Positions 25,701 through 34,231 of a DNA stretch of 64,000 nucleotides are shown here, piece after piece; position 1 is the stretch's first letter, and each line of letters begins with the position of its first letter. The stretch is from Breznakia pachnodae (GTDB lineage: Bacteria > Bacillota_I > Bacilli_A > Erysipelotrichales > Erysipelotrichaceae), in contig NZ_JAUSUR010000004.1 of assembly GCF_030814225.1 (NCBI RefSeq), positions 248,001 through 312,000 of the forward strand, read 5' to 3'. The notes beneath the pieces were generated by a model. It did no database searches. It worked only from the letters and a program-made list of their open reading frames with translations, and was not told where the DNA came from. The position numbers and the translations under genes are program-made.

Positions 25701-28110
25701 CAACATTCTCACCATGAACACTTGTACGATATTCTACCCAATACTTACCTTCTCCGTCTGGTAAATGAATAGTTAATACATTGCCATTTGTTTCACTTGC
25801 TTCATCAATAATTAAATTTGCATATTCTGTATCTGATAATTCCTCTCCTTTGATTGGAATACCAAGATTACCACTCAGTGTATATTTATAAATACGTACT
25901 GAATTAGCTACAAACTTTTGTTGGCCTTGTTCAGGACTAATAATTGGATCTTCAATATAGGCATTCTTAAATCCAGTGTTTGCATAATCAACAAGTACAC
26001 TCCATGTAATTTCTTTTGTTACTGCATTATAGTTACCAGATTTTGAACCATTCAGTACATCTGAAGTAGTTGGCTTATAATAAGCGTAATCACTACTTTC
26101 ACCAGGAGTTCCTTCTGAAGACCAAGTAAAGTAAGCTGTATTATCAAATACTCCTGATTCAGGTGTTGGATCACTATTATAGTCCGTTTTATAAGTTATC
26201 TCTAAGCTATGGTCTTGAGGATAAGTATCTCTAAAGGAAATCGCAAAAAATGGTCCTCGATCATCTGTTTCATCTTCATCATCCACAATTGTTAATATGT
26301 AATCCACACCCTCTTCTGGTATCGAAGATGGGTCAGTTAAATCTTTAACCACAATACTATCTTCAATAATCGTTTGACGTGTACCAAAGAAATCTTGATA
26401 GTAACGAGATGTTAAAGGATATTCATTGGCATTCAAAACTGTTTTCCAACTTAATATTTTATTGGATACATCAGCTTGCACTAAACTTTTATTTATTAAT
26501 TGTTGTTTCACATTCGCAGTTGAATGCGAATTAGTAGGAGGTATTCCACCAGTAATTGCGGTGTTTGTGACACTATAATCATCTTTAACAATAAATCCAT
26601 CAGGAACTTTTGTATCATAAGTAATATTTACTGCATAGTCCACTTCATCATTAAATTTTATTTCAAATCGTCCATCATCATCTGTATCTAATGTATAGTT
26701 AGTTAACACTTCACCTAAAATTGGAGTACCAGTTGGTGAGAATGTAACTTTACGTACAACCAACGTACTTTTATCAAATGCCATTGGTTTATCATCTGTG
26801 GTATTATCATCAAAAATATCATTTATAACAGCTTGTCCTGCTGGTATTGTAAGGCCTCCATAGTTATAACGAATATTCCAGTGAAATCGTTGATCTTTAC
26901 TAACATAACCAGTATTTACTTTTTCAATTAATTTATTGAACTGAGCAGTTACTGTTGCCTTAGCATTTAAATCCTCGTGTTCATTAGAAGATAAGGTAGC
27001 GGTATTACTCATAGTAAGACTTCCACCTAATGGTGTCTTAGAACTATCTAAAATTGGTGTCACATATACTAACTGATAGGCATCATTAATTTCACCATTA
27101 AAGGTTACATTCCCTTCATCATCAACGGTATATACTCCAGAATCAGGTTCAACTAATGTTGTACCAACCACATTTCCATATAAATCCAATGTTGATTTAT
27201 ACACTTTAACACCATCATATTGAACTGATGTTGGTAGTGTTTCTTTAACTGAAACTCCTGTTAATTTATCCATTGATTTATTAATATTCACTGTCCATGT
27301 AACATTATTAGCTGCGACTGGTTGATCCAGTGCACCTGCTTTATCGATTGTTCCTCCAGGTTTTGGTTTCATTGTAAGAGGTACTGTAAATCCATCACCT
27401 TCAGGTATCGTAATTTCATAATCACCAGGACCAGTAAAACTACTAGGGTCAAAACCTCCCTGAAAAAACAAGCTTCCATTTACACCTGTTGTGTTATGTA
27501 CCTCATCTGTAAATACAATATGTACAATGTTGTCTGTACCTACTGAAAATACTCCATATAATACTCCCTCATTATCATAAAGTTCAACATTGTTGATACC
27601 AGTTGCAATATTAATATTGTCTGGCAAGGTAATATCATAATAATCACCTGAATTTATTTGAGTTGCAATACTGTCAGGAATCGCTATTCCAAAGGTAAAA
27701 TTTATCTGTGAATCTATTCGTGGGTCATCTAATTTCTTCCCACTTGGATCCGTATATGTAATATCAACACTGTTTACAATCGTATCTGATGCATCAGTGA
27801 AATAATCTCTAACATTTTGAGCAGTTAGTGCATCCGCTTCTAGTTGTGTCACCAACTCTTGTGTCGCTACTGTTTGTTCTTCAACAACTGGAGTTTCTTC
27901 CTGTGTTTCAGTAACTTCTTCTTTATTTTCTTCTATTGCTGTTTGTTCTTCATCTGTCGATGTTTCAGTATTATCACTTTCGACAACTTCTCCATCCTGA
28001 GGTGTAACAGAACTTTCTTCATCTGCCAACACTCCACTGACTGAAACCATTTGAAACACCATAAATATGCTTAATAAAAATACAAATAATCCTTTTCCTA
28101 ATCTTTTCAT
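22723..28110 (-). CDS. Giant wall-anchored adhesin with collagen-binding-like and eight SpaA/Cna-B repeats
   Basis: 1795 residues. A Sec signal peptide (MKRLGKGLFVFLLSIFMVFQ, cleaved near VLADEE) is followed by an acidic Glu/Thr/Val region (30-95), an SDR-like Ig fold, and about five collagen-binding-type modules (for example VTWTVNINKSMDKLTG, FHWNIRYNYGG). Then come eight SpaA-type repeats with cores such as LEGAKFQLYD and LAGAEFTLTK and endings such as ETKAPSGY. The C-terminus is VTTGDTHN, a membrane helix and RKQKHKA. The protein should be covalently attached to the wall and bind host matrix or glycans. It has the same domain order as the frameshifted 0.3-5.2 kb adhesin, so they are paralogues. 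No pilus sortase is adjacent. Confidence 0.88.
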   Translation of the reverse strand: MKRLGKGLFVFLLSIFMVFQMVSVSGVLADEESSVTPQDGEVVESDNTETSTDEEQTAIEENKEEVTETQEETPVVEEQTVATQELVTQLEADALTAQNVRDYFTDASDTIVNSVDITYTDPSGKKLDDPRIDSQINFTFGIAIPDSIATQINSGDYYDITLPDNINIATGINNVELYDNEGVLYGVFSVGTDNIVHIVFTDEVHNTTGVNGSLFFQGGFDPSSFTGPGDYEITIPEGDGFTVPLTMKPKPGGTIDKAGALDQPVAANNVTWTVNINKSMDKLTGVSVKETLPTSVQYDGVKVYKSTLDLYGNVVGTTLVEPDSGVYTVDDEGNVTFNGEINDAYQLVYVTPILDSSKTPLGGSLTMSNTATLSSNEHEDLNAKATVTAQFNKLIEKVNTGYVSKDQRFHWNIRYNYGGLTIPAGQAVINDIFDDNTTDDKPMAFDKSTLVVRKVTFSPTGTPILGEVLTNYTLDTDDDGRFEIKFNDEVDYAVNITYDTKVPDGFIVKDDYSVTNTAITGGIPPTNSHSTANVKQQLINKSLVQADVSNKILSWKTVLNANEYPLTSRYYQDFFGTRQTIIEDSIVVKDLTDPSSIPEEGVDYILTIVDDEDETDDRGPFFAISFRDTYPQDHSLEITYKTDYNSDPTPESGVFDNTAYFTWSSEGTPGESSDYAYYKPTTSDVLNGSKSGNYNAVTKEITWSVLVDYANTGFKNAYIEDPIISPEQGQQKFVANSVRIYKYTLSGNLGIPIKGEELSDTEYANLIIDEASETNGNVLTIHLPDGEGKYWVEYRTSVHGENVASKYKNTATLHNDLSVPHDLKAEVDVKHGGKLVEKSGEQGSDGYAWWTVNINPSQSMMDHLTIVDTPSANQTVQLDSLKIYPAIVNESGDIKQDLANPLVVNEDYKVVYQKGDDGLLHLVVTMVDVPTDKAYIMTYKAAILLSGNDPVTNTVMVNDNEVDGMDGKTNTTITIHTTNAGGILVGERTSLIIRKTGLNGVELEGAKFQLYDRNGNSVGTPVTTDADGEIIFNNLIKGNYYIKELEAAPGYVISDELYDGVLISVNQVDQLEEVTNEQTRVVLTKYGRDKAKLEGSEFTLQKQEANNSWSTLYTDLTTESDGTLEVDGLVEGTYQFIETKAPSGYVRLEEPKVFTVEKGSDGRIPQVINVEFQNYQGSVKLKKVDARAENPIGLEGGVFRIDSLIGPYQETVTSDVEGDVEFSNLAPGTYYIHEIEAPEGFELNEGVLEVVIPESVATQEDLVIDKGNFTNGYYLGTIDIYKMNEAQEGLGGAQFSLKRVADENGVTVNDTQRSEITTNKAGQAVVSGLPMGTYEIWETKAPEGYILNTEVREFEIESIDPGISIPIQLDPFINYQQSVEFMKTDTNGTGLAGAEFTLTKLGSDSQTIGTYLSNSDGKVSIPNLAPGNYELEETKAPSGYVINSDKVTFMVNDFAPGKPNVKTLGDVENGQGSATFKKTSEDGSALEGVIFELSKLDDSSFVSVEYTTDENGTIRMDQLTPGKYQVVEKATVDGYILNTQPFTFEIKASASGLPETLNLDDVVNYKGSVQLLKIDNDGNPLADAEFTLETVGETNEDIGSYTTDSKGIIEVKDLEPGTYQFVETKAPYGFLLDETPITFTVETEASGKPEMVEVSAVNEKYLASLKINKEGSDGKRLANAQFRLRDEDGDIVKENIITGKDGSVTVSNLEAGTYYVKETKAPDGYQIESKEYKVEITYRMTTKEEDTDMVEVTVVNKPLDEVTTGDTHNKMFFYGLGLVSLSVVILMARKQKHKA

Positions 28111-28121
28111 AATCCCACCTG

Positions 28122-28147
28122 GCGTACCTAAAAAAACTACCAGGTTC
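28122..28147 (-). promoter_or_regulatory. Leader hairpin next to the adhesin ribosome-binding site
   Basis: On the minus strand ACCTGG and CCAGGT flank a T-rich loop, and the second arm runs into the GGTGGGAT ribosome site of the adhesin gene. A purine-rich GGAGAGGAGG stretch lies just before it. The hairpin could limit translation; this is inference. Confidence 0.35.
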
Positions 28148-28194
28148 CTCCTCTCCTATAGTCCTTAACTTGACGTCTTCACTATACCACCAAA

Positions 28195-28239
28195 GTAAAA
28201 AATACTCTCTTAGTTTACCCATAAAACTTAAGAGAGTAT
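28195..28239 (-). terminator. Terminator of the nitroreductase fusion gene
   Basis: AATACTCTCTTA (28201-28212) pairs with TAAGAGAGTAT (28229-28239). A T-run follows on the minus strand. Confidence 0.82.
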
Positions 28240-28255
28240 AAAAGTGTGATATTTA

Positions 28256-29065
28256 TCACCATTTATGATAATGAATTTTTGATGAATGCCAATTTCTTTC
28301 TTTTTTAGTTTGATTATTATGATAACCAAATGCAATGATACATACAGGAATAATCTTTGCAGGAAGTTTACAGAATTGAATAAGATGATTCTCAAATGCT
28401 TTGATTCCGCTTACTCCAATCCACACTCCTCCTAAACCAAGACTATGAATGGCTAAGAGCATATTCTGTGCCACTGCTCCACAAGAACTATAAAGAAATG
28501 GTTTTGTCCCTTCCTTACTCAGGTCTCCACAAATGAGAATTGCCTTAGGTGCATTCTCTAATGGCTTTGTATTTACATTATGAATAGTCTCACTATATAA
28601 CTGATTTGGATGATCAATTACGATGAAATCAAATGGTAGTTTCCCTTTTGCAGATGGTGCACTAAATCCTGCCTGCAAGATTGTATTTACAATATCTTCA
28701 CTTATTTCTTTTTTCTCAAAGTTACGAACACTTCTTCGCTCAAAAATACCTTGAATCATTTCATTACCTGAAACCTCAATCTTTGGTACTTCTTCTTTTC
28801 CCTTCTGATTCTCACAAGTTAATTTCACATCTACCTGCATATCAACTCCTTGAAAACCAAGTAACTTCTGTGTCTTTTTATCTACTATTATAATTTGAGA
28901 ATCACTTCCCTTGGATACTAGCTTTGTTCGAAAGTGGATATCTTTTATTGTTACTTCCACATGAATCGTACCTTTGGCTATACCAAAGACTTCCTTCGCA
29001 TTAAAAGGTAACGCAATAACTGCATACCTACCATCTTGTTTTAAAGTTGCTGTAAACTGTTCCAT
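28256..29065 (-). CDS. DUF1905-nitroreductase fusion protein
   Basis: About 269 residues. The N-terminal about 90 residues match DUF1905, a small beta barrel (FTATLKQDGRYAVIALPFNA). Residues about 105-270 are a nitroreductase-family flavoprotein, starting IQGIFERRSVRNFEKKEISE with the FMN-binding R-R-S-V-R-x-F motif and the later LHSLGLGGVWIGV-like segment (AIHSLGLGGVWIGV). Such enzymes reduce nitro groups, quinones or related substrates with NAD(P)H. The fusion is unusual. The ATG at 29065 sits six bases after AAGGAG; a GTG immediately before it is less likely. Confidence 0.82.
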   Translation of the reverse strand: MEQFTATLKQDGRYAVIALPFNAKEVFGIAKGTIHVEVTIKDIHFRTKLVSKGSDSQIIIVDKKTQKLLGFQGVDMQVDVKLTCENQKGKEEVPKIEVSGNEMIQGIFERRSVRNFEKKEISEDIVNTILQAGFSAPSAKGKLPFDFIVIDHPNQLYSETIHNVNTKPLENAPKAILICGDLSKEGTKPFLYSSCGAVAQNMLLAIHSLGLGGVWIGVSGIKAFENHLIQFCKLPAKIIPVCIIAFGYHNNQTKKERNWHSSKIHYHKW

Positions 29066-29142
29066 CACTGTCTCCTTGCATATTTCTTTTATCTTATCAC
29101 ATTTGAATTATTGCTTCTTGATAATTTAAGTCACAAAAAGTC

Positions 29143-29181
29143 AAAAAAATACCCTGCTATGAATTCATAACAAGGTATTTA
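29143..29181 (-). terminator. Terminator of the LRR surface protein gene
   Basis: A long imperfect hairpin with AATACC/GGTATT outer arms around the palindrome TATGAATTCATA. Seven T residues follow on the minus strand. Confidence 0.82.
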
Positions 29182-29208
29182 TCAAAGACAAGGCTATTGT
29201 CTTATTGA

Positions 29209-32200
29209 TTATTTACTTTCTTCACGTTTCTTCTTTAATACAAGTAGTGAAGCGAGTCCAGCAATTGTTGCCAAACTTAACCATAAGTATAAGTTTGTAG
29301 TATCTCCTGAAGCAACACTTTCACTTGGTTCTGTAGGTTTTTCCGGAGTTGTTGGATCAGTTGGTTTTACTGGATCAGTAGGATCTGTAGGTTCAACTGG
29401 GTCCACTGGGTCTACTGGATTTGTTGGGTCTTCATCCAATTTCCAAACAGCATATAATGTAACATCGCTAGTTATTGTAAGCGTGTCATTTTCTTTGTAG
29501 TCAGCAGCAGTTGCATTTGCATCTTCTGACCAACCTAAGAATGTATATCCTGTTTTCTTAAGTGTATTTTGCCCTAATACACTTACTGATGCATTTGCAT
29601 CATATTCAGTAGTATCTACTGGAGCATCTCCTGAAGTATGTTTATTTCCATCATAAGTAATTTTATAAGTATCTTCTTCAGCGCTACTATTTATCTTCGT
29701 GTTAATTGTTACACGTCCCGAGAAGTACATTGGTTCTCCTGCTGGTGCTGGAGTAGTAAATAAACTAATACTTCGTGTTGCTGGAGTATTTTCATATGTT
29801 CCTATTTCAGTTGTAAAATCATAGTAAGTCTTTGCATATCCATCTTCTACTGATACGTCTGCAAGATTCCATGTTACATTAGGATCATTGTAACTTCCTT
29901 CATTCGAAATAAATGACGGTTCCACAATTCCACTATTTAACTGTTTCACTATATTTTCTATTGTAAATAAGGTATCCTTATCAGATACTTCATTATCAGC
30001 TGTAACTGTTTGATTTTGAATACTAAGTTCAAATTCGCGATTATTGTCTTCTGGTTCTTTGTCCACTAGAAATTCAAAATATGTAAATAATGGACTAATA
30101 TCTGAAATATGATTTTCATCCAATTGTAAACGCAAATCAAAGTCATACTTCTTTCCTTCAAAACCTGATAAATCCGAAATATTTGAATCTACCATACTCA
30201 ATCGTAACTTTGCTCCATAATATTCATCATTATTGAATAAATCCAATACTGAAACATCTAATGATGAGAAATCATTATGATCTAAAATAACTTCTAAATT
30301 CGAATTACGCTTGTAATCTTCTTCTTTCGCAAAATATTTTAAGAAATCTAATTTTGTTATTTTATTACTTGATAAATCAAGTGTACTAAGGTTAACAATT
30401 GTATCAATATTCAATTTTGAAAACTCTTCAAGGTCTTCATCTGTATAATCATTTGATGAGAGTCCTAACCCACCAATAGAAGTTGCTTTATTCAATATTT
30501 CAAAATCTTTAAATCCTGTACCTGATAAATCTAAGTATTCGAAACTATTTCCAATAATAAAATCAAAACTATCATACTTATTACCAGCTAGATTAATATA
30601 TGAATACGGGAACACACTTATCAATTTAGTATATAAAACATCTGCATGTTCAAGTTCATTATAAGATAAATCAAGTGATCCATAGAAATAAGTCATGTCT
30701 TCCCACTTTACTTTATCAAACATTTCATTTGTTATTTGAGCATGAGATAAATTCAATGTATAAATACTACCTGCTATGTTGTTAAGTGCTTCTAATGCAT
30801 CTTCACCTTCTAAAGGATTGTAAGAAGCATCTAAGTAAGGAATACTTGTATCATTATTTATTCCATACAATGACGTAAGTTTATTATTTGAAATAATTAA
30901 ATTATTAATTGATGACTGTTCCAAATCTTTTAAAGATTCAAGTGATGTAATTTGATTATCTGATAAATTTATACTGCTTATTGAGACTGTTGTAAATTCT
31001 TCAAATACACTTAGTGATGAAATCATATTATTTGATAAATCAAGAGTGTATCCATACATCATCATATGAGAACATTTACTTAAGAAATCAATATTCTTTA
31101 GTTTGTTATTTGCAATATGTAGTTCTGCTAAATTATTCATTTCATTTGATAAAGTTACTGAGCTAATATTATTATTGTTAACATTTAAATAACTTAAATT
31201 AGATAATTCATTAATTGCATTAATATTCTCCAAATTATTGTTTTCTGCACTCAAACTTTGCAACGCTGTAATACTTTCCACTCCGTCTAAACTAGTTAAT
31301 TTGTTATTATCTAAATATAGTGAATTAATTTTTAGAGAGTTTGTTGTAAATGCACTTAAATTTGTAATTTCATTATTTGATAAGTTTAACCCATATGAAA
31401 GTTTATCCATGTTTTGTAACCCTTCAACACTTTGTAAACTATTATTTTCTATATTCAAATAAGATACATTAGTACAATCAATAAGTGATGCTACACTTCG
31501 AATTGAATTATTTTGTAGTTCTAGACTACTCAAATCTGTACTATTTGATAAGCCATTTACTGACGTTAGTTTATTGTCGTTTGCAGTCAATGAATTAAGC
31601 ATTGGCGCATCTAAAGAATTTAGACTTGTAATACTATTATTAGAAATATCCAAATAGCTTAAGTTGGTCAATTTACCCATGTTATCTAATGTTGTTAATT
31701 TGTTATCGCAAACATTCAAGTCATTTAACTCTGTTTGATTTGACAAATCATTCACCTTATACAAATCACTATTTGTAACAGATAAATAATCTATTTGAAC
31801 ACTATTATCGAAATTTCCAATTTCTTTAATTGAAGAGTTATTAATACTAATATTATTGATATTTGGAAGATTCTTCATTCCATTAATTGTTTTCAAGTTT
31901 CTTGCTTCATATATTCTAATACTACTTAAATTTGGCAAATCATGAATCGCATCAAAATTTGCGATTTTTGTGTTCGACAATTCTATAGTTGTTAGATTTT
32001 TTAGAAGATGTATTCCTGATAAATCACTAATTTCTGTATCATCACCATAAGAGTAAATATAGTCAACTAAATCCAAGTCTGCTTGAGTCGCTTGACTATC
32101 TACACTTTTCCCTGAATAATCAGCAACATATTTTGCTAAATTTTCATCTGCAAAAAGCTCTGAAAATGTTCCTAAAGTTTCAGATTCCACAGTTCTGTTT

Positions 32201-32532
32201 AAAGCACTTTTTCCCTGTACTGTAGTTTTCTTTTCAACCTTACTATTCTCTTCCACATTCTCATTATCTTCTACAACATTTTCTGTTGCCTTATCACCTT
32301 CTGTTGATTCAGTTTCATCTTTCTTATCAGCTTCATCTGTTACATCAGTTGGTGCTTGTTCATCTAGTTTAGTTTCTTCTGATGGATCCTCAGCAATTGT
32401 TTCATCCACCTCTTCTTCATAGTCATTTGTGTTAATTATATCTCCTTCAGCCAGTATCCATGAACTAGAAAACTGAACTGCAACTAAAAGAGACACAAAA
32501 ACTAATAAAACTTTTTTGTATACTTTTTTCAT
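29209..32532 (-). CDS. Internalin-like leucine-rich-repeat surface protein with InlB B-repeat and wall-sorting signal
   Basis: 1107 residues. A Sec signal peptide (MKKVYKKVLLVFVSLLVAVQ) is followed by an acidic Glu/Asp/Thr region (about 30-115) and then leucine-rich repeats of about 22 residues from about 165 to 800 (units such as LSSLELQNNSIRSVASLIDC and LSYLDISNNSITSLNSL). A linker leads to an InlB B-repeat/Flg_new module (ITYDGNKHTSGDAP ... FLGWSEDANATAADY ... LYAVWKLDE). A Pro-rich PVDPVEPTDP spacer follows, then VASGDTTN, a membrane helix and KKKREESK. LRR domains of this type bind host or bacterial proteins. Ribosome site GAGAGGGC. Confidence 0.9.
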   Translation of the reverse strand: MKKVYKKVLLVFVSLLVAVQFSSSWILAEGDIINTNDYEEEVDETIAEDPSEETKLDEQAPTDVTDEADKKDETESTEGDKATENVVEDNENVEENSKVEKKTTVQGKSALNRTVESETLGTFSELFADENLAKYVADYSGKSVDSQATQADLDLVDYIYSYGDDTEISDLSGIHLLKNLTTIELSNTKIANFDAIHDLPNLSSIRIYEARNLKTINGMKNLPNINNISINNSSIKEIGNFDNSVQIDYLSVTNSDLYKVNDLSNQTELNDLNVCDNKLTTLDNMGKLTNLSYLDISNNSITSLNSLDAPMLNSLTANDNKLTSVNGLSNSTDLSSLELQNNSIRSVASLIDCTNVSYLNIENNSLQSVEGLQNMDKLSYGLNLSNNEITNLSAFTTNSLKINSLYLDNNKLTSLDGVESITALQSLSAENNNLENINAINELSNLSYLNVNNNNISSVTLSNEMNNLAELHIANNKLKNIDFLSKCSHMMMYGYTLDLSNNMISSLSVFEEFTTVSISSINLSDNQITSLESLKDLEQSSINNLIISNNKLTSLYGINNDTSIPYLDASYNPLEGEDALEALNNIAGSIYTLNLSHAQITNEMFDKVKWEDMTYFYGSLDLSYNELEHADVLYTKLISVFPYSYINLAGNKYDSFDFIIGNSFEYLDLSGTGFKDFEILNKATSIGGLGLSSNDYTDEDLEEFSKLNIDTIVNLSTLDLSSNKITKLDFLKYFAKEEDYKRNSNLEVILDHNDFSSLDVSVLDLFNNDEYYGAKLRLSMVDSNISDLSGFEGKKYDFDLRLQLDENHISDISPLFTYFEFLVDKEPEDNNREFELSIQNQTVTADNEVSDKDTLFTIENIVKQLNSGIVEPSFISNEGSYNDPNVTWNLADVSVEDGYAKTYYDFTTEIGTYENTPATRSISLFTTPAPAGEPMYFSGRVTINTKINSSAEEDTYKITYDGNKHTSGDAPVDTTEYDANASVSVLGQNTLKKTGYTFLGWSEDANATAADYKENDTLTITSDVTLYAVWKLDEDPTNPVDPVDPVEPTDPTDPVKPTDPTTPEKPTEPSESVASGDTTNLYLWLSLATIAGLASLLVLKKKREESK

Positions 32533-32930
32533 TTAATGCCCTCTCTGTTATTCAAATTATGAAATTTAGAATATAGATATTTTCAACTCTCAATCTTAGC
32601 TTATGTCTATTTCCTTATAATCATACACGTCGCTGCCCTGCTAGTAATGATTATTTCTATAGACACAACATCTATAATAATTTCATAACTTCGAATATTC
32701 TTTCTATTTGTATTCTTTCGCCCTTCATGCAAAAGAACATTCTATCTATTTTTATTATATTCTTTCTACATATATATACTTCATTTTGTTATGAGTTATG
32801 TAAAAAATGTCCTCAATCTCTTCTTTATGCCATAACCTCCTTTCATATAGAACTTACTCCCTCCTAATCATTAGTCGCAAAAAAGCACTTCATGGTTCAT
32901 TTTTTATTAATTTTTCTTTATACATGAAAA
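32533..32930. other. Long AT-rich intergenic leader upstream of the LRR protein gene
   Basis: About 400 bp without a convincing gene. On the minus strand there is one 16-codon frame (32796-32846, MKGGYGIKKRLRTFFT) behind AGGAGGG at a long spacing, and several ribosome-site-like AAGGAGG strings. I find no riboswitch or clear promoter here. Confidence 0.3.
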
Positions 32931-32951
32931 AACCTGCTATTTTAGCAGGTA
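32927..32951 (-). terminator. Terminator of the histidine phosphatase gene
   Basis: ACCTGCTA (32932-32939) and TAGCAGGT (32943-32950) form an 8-bp stem followed by TTTTTT on the minus strand. Confidence 0.85.
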
Positions 32952-32981
32952 ATTCTTCAGTTAAATAATTATAAATATTTC

Positions 32982-33563
32982 CTATATTAGATTACTAAAA
33001 TCATGATTAATAACTTCTAACAATCGAAATATATCATCTTCAAATTCAAATTTTAAGATACAGCAATTCTCTATTTTATGCTTTTGATCAACATCACTGG
33101 TATGCTGCCACTTTCTCATAAACTGCCTGCAGGTAGCACCATGAGAAACAGCTAATACAGTATCATGATTATCTCTTTTCATAATCTCCATTAAGGTATC
33201 TGCTACACGTTCTCTAACTTCGCTTTCACCTTCTCCACCGTAGGCGATAAAGTGGTCACCGTATGGACGAGGAGGCATCAGATCATCCATTTCACCTTCA
33301 AACACGCCAAATCCCCATTCTTTTAATCCCTTTAGCCTGCCATAAGGCATATCTACAACTAATTCTAACGTATCACTTGCTCTCTCAGCTGTAGAAGAAT
33401 ATGCATGATCAAAGGTTATTCCTTCTTTCTTAAAATATTTATTTACAATTTCTGCCTGTTTCTTACCAACTTCTGTAAGTGGTGAATCACACCATCCCTG
33501 TATCTTCTTTCTCACATTAAATACAGTTTGTCCATGTCTCATCAAATATAATGTTTTCTTCAT
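32982..33563 (-). CDS. Histidine phosphatase superfamily (phosphoglycerate-mutase-like) protein
   Basis: 193 residues starting MKKTLYLMRHGQTVFNVRKK with the catalytic RHG motif (His at about residue 10), the GWCDSPLTEVGKKQA block, and the second His in VLAVSHGAT. Members are phosphatases or mutases that pass phosphate through the RHG histidine; the substrate is unknown. It is monocistronic. A 10-bp perfect inverted repeat covers its promoter region. Confidence 0.87.
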   Translation of the reverse strand: MKKTLYLMRHGQTVFNVRKKIQGWCDSPLTEVGKKQAEIVNKYFKKEGITFDHAYSSTAERASDTLELVVDMPYGRLKGLKEWGFGVFEGEMDDLMPPRPYGDHFIAYGGEGESEVRERVADTLMEIMKRDNHDTVLAVSHGATCRQFMRKWQHTSDVDQKHKIENCCILKFEFEDDIFRLLEVINHDFSNLI

Positions 33564-33580
33564 AACAAGTCCTCTCTTTA

Positions 33581-33613
33581 TTTGTAGTATTTATTTACTT
33601 ATTATACTACAAA
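33581..33613. promoter_or_regulatory. Perfect 10-bp inverted repeat upstream of the phosphatase gene
   Basis: TTTGTAGTAT (33581-33590) and ATACTACAAA (33604-33613) with a 13-bp spacer. On the minus strand the distal arm contains the start of a TATAAT-like -10. It looks like an operator of a dimeric regulator. Confidence 0.5.
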
Positions 33614-33685
33614 CTGGATGAATCGACTATGCACTCTAATTGCATTAGTATCCTCTTGGTAACTATACCACTTTTAAGTACCTAC

Positions 33686-33714
33686 TTTACGAAAGATACT
33701 AATGACCTTATGAT
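33686..33714 (+). promoter_or_regulatory. Promoter of the PNPOx-HxlR pair with overlapping dyad
   Basis: TTTACG (33686-33691), a 17-bp spacer and TATGAT (33709-33714). An inverted repeat ATTAGTATC (33644-33652) / GATACTAAT (33695-33703) has one arm inside the spacer. The stretch GGTAACTATACC at 33658-33669 just upstream could be another regulator contact. Confidence 0.45.
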
Positions 33715-33772
33715 AGAGGTACAGAATAACTGCAGTATTCTTGTAATTTAAAATCATAGGAGGTTAAGTAAC

Positions 33773-34174
33773 ATGATTGATTTTGTAAGTTTTTTAAGTG
33801 AGAATCCAAATGGAGTATTAGCAACACAAGATGGAGTAAAGGTAAAGACTCGTGTATTTCAATATTTATTCGCAGATAACAATAAAGTATATTTTTGTAC
33901 AAGTAACCAAAAACCAGTTTATGAACAATTGAAGAACGAAGCTTATGCTTCTTTCTGTACCTATCCAAATAATTTTTCTAAAGTAATATCTGTAAATGGT
34001 AGTGTTACTTTTGTAGATGATTTAGCTTTAAAGACACGTGCTTTAGATGAAAACCCTGGAATTAAGGCAATTTATGAAACACCAAAAAATCCAGTCTTTG
34101 AAATCTTCTACATTGATGCAGAAGAAATTGAAACATTCAGTTTTACAGATGGCCCCATTACATATACACTTTAA
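33773..34174 (+). CDS. Pyridoxamine 5'-phosphate oxidase-like flavin/heme-binding protein
   Basis: 133 residues with the split-barrel fold of the PNPOx family: MIDFVSFLSENPNGVLATQD at the start and a beta-rich core (KVYFCTSNQKPVYEQLKNEA). Short members of this kind are FMN-, F420- or heme-binding proteins and rarely true PNPOx. It precedes an HxlR-type regulator on the same strand, an arrangement often linked to quinone or aldehyde stress. Ribosome site AGGAGG. Confidence 0.8.
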   Translation: MIDFVSFLSENPNGVLATQDGVKVKTRVFQYLFADNNKVYFCTSNQKPVYEQLKNEAYASFCTYPNNFSKVISVNGSVTFVDDLALKTRALDENPGIKAIYETPKNPVFEIFYIDAEEIETFSFTDGPITYTL

Positions 34175-34231
34175 TTAGGAAACCAAATATTTAAATATAT
34201 TCTTATTCAATATTATAATTAAACATACATA

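Noticed and set aside
22723-28110. Regular repeats that might be taken for a CRISPR-like or satellite array
   Set aside because: The periodicity is that of SpaA protein modules of about 75-95 residues, with sequence variation at DNA level and an open reading frame throughout.
32796-32846. 16-codon minus-strand ORF (MKGGYGIKKRLRTFFT) in the leader of the LRR gene
   Set aside because: The ribosome site is too far from the ATG and there is no terminator or regulator context; kept only as a remark.
33708-33968. 86-codon minus-strand ORF over the PNPOx-like gene
   Set aside because: It is antisense to a well-supported gene, has no ribosome site and no protein-family features.
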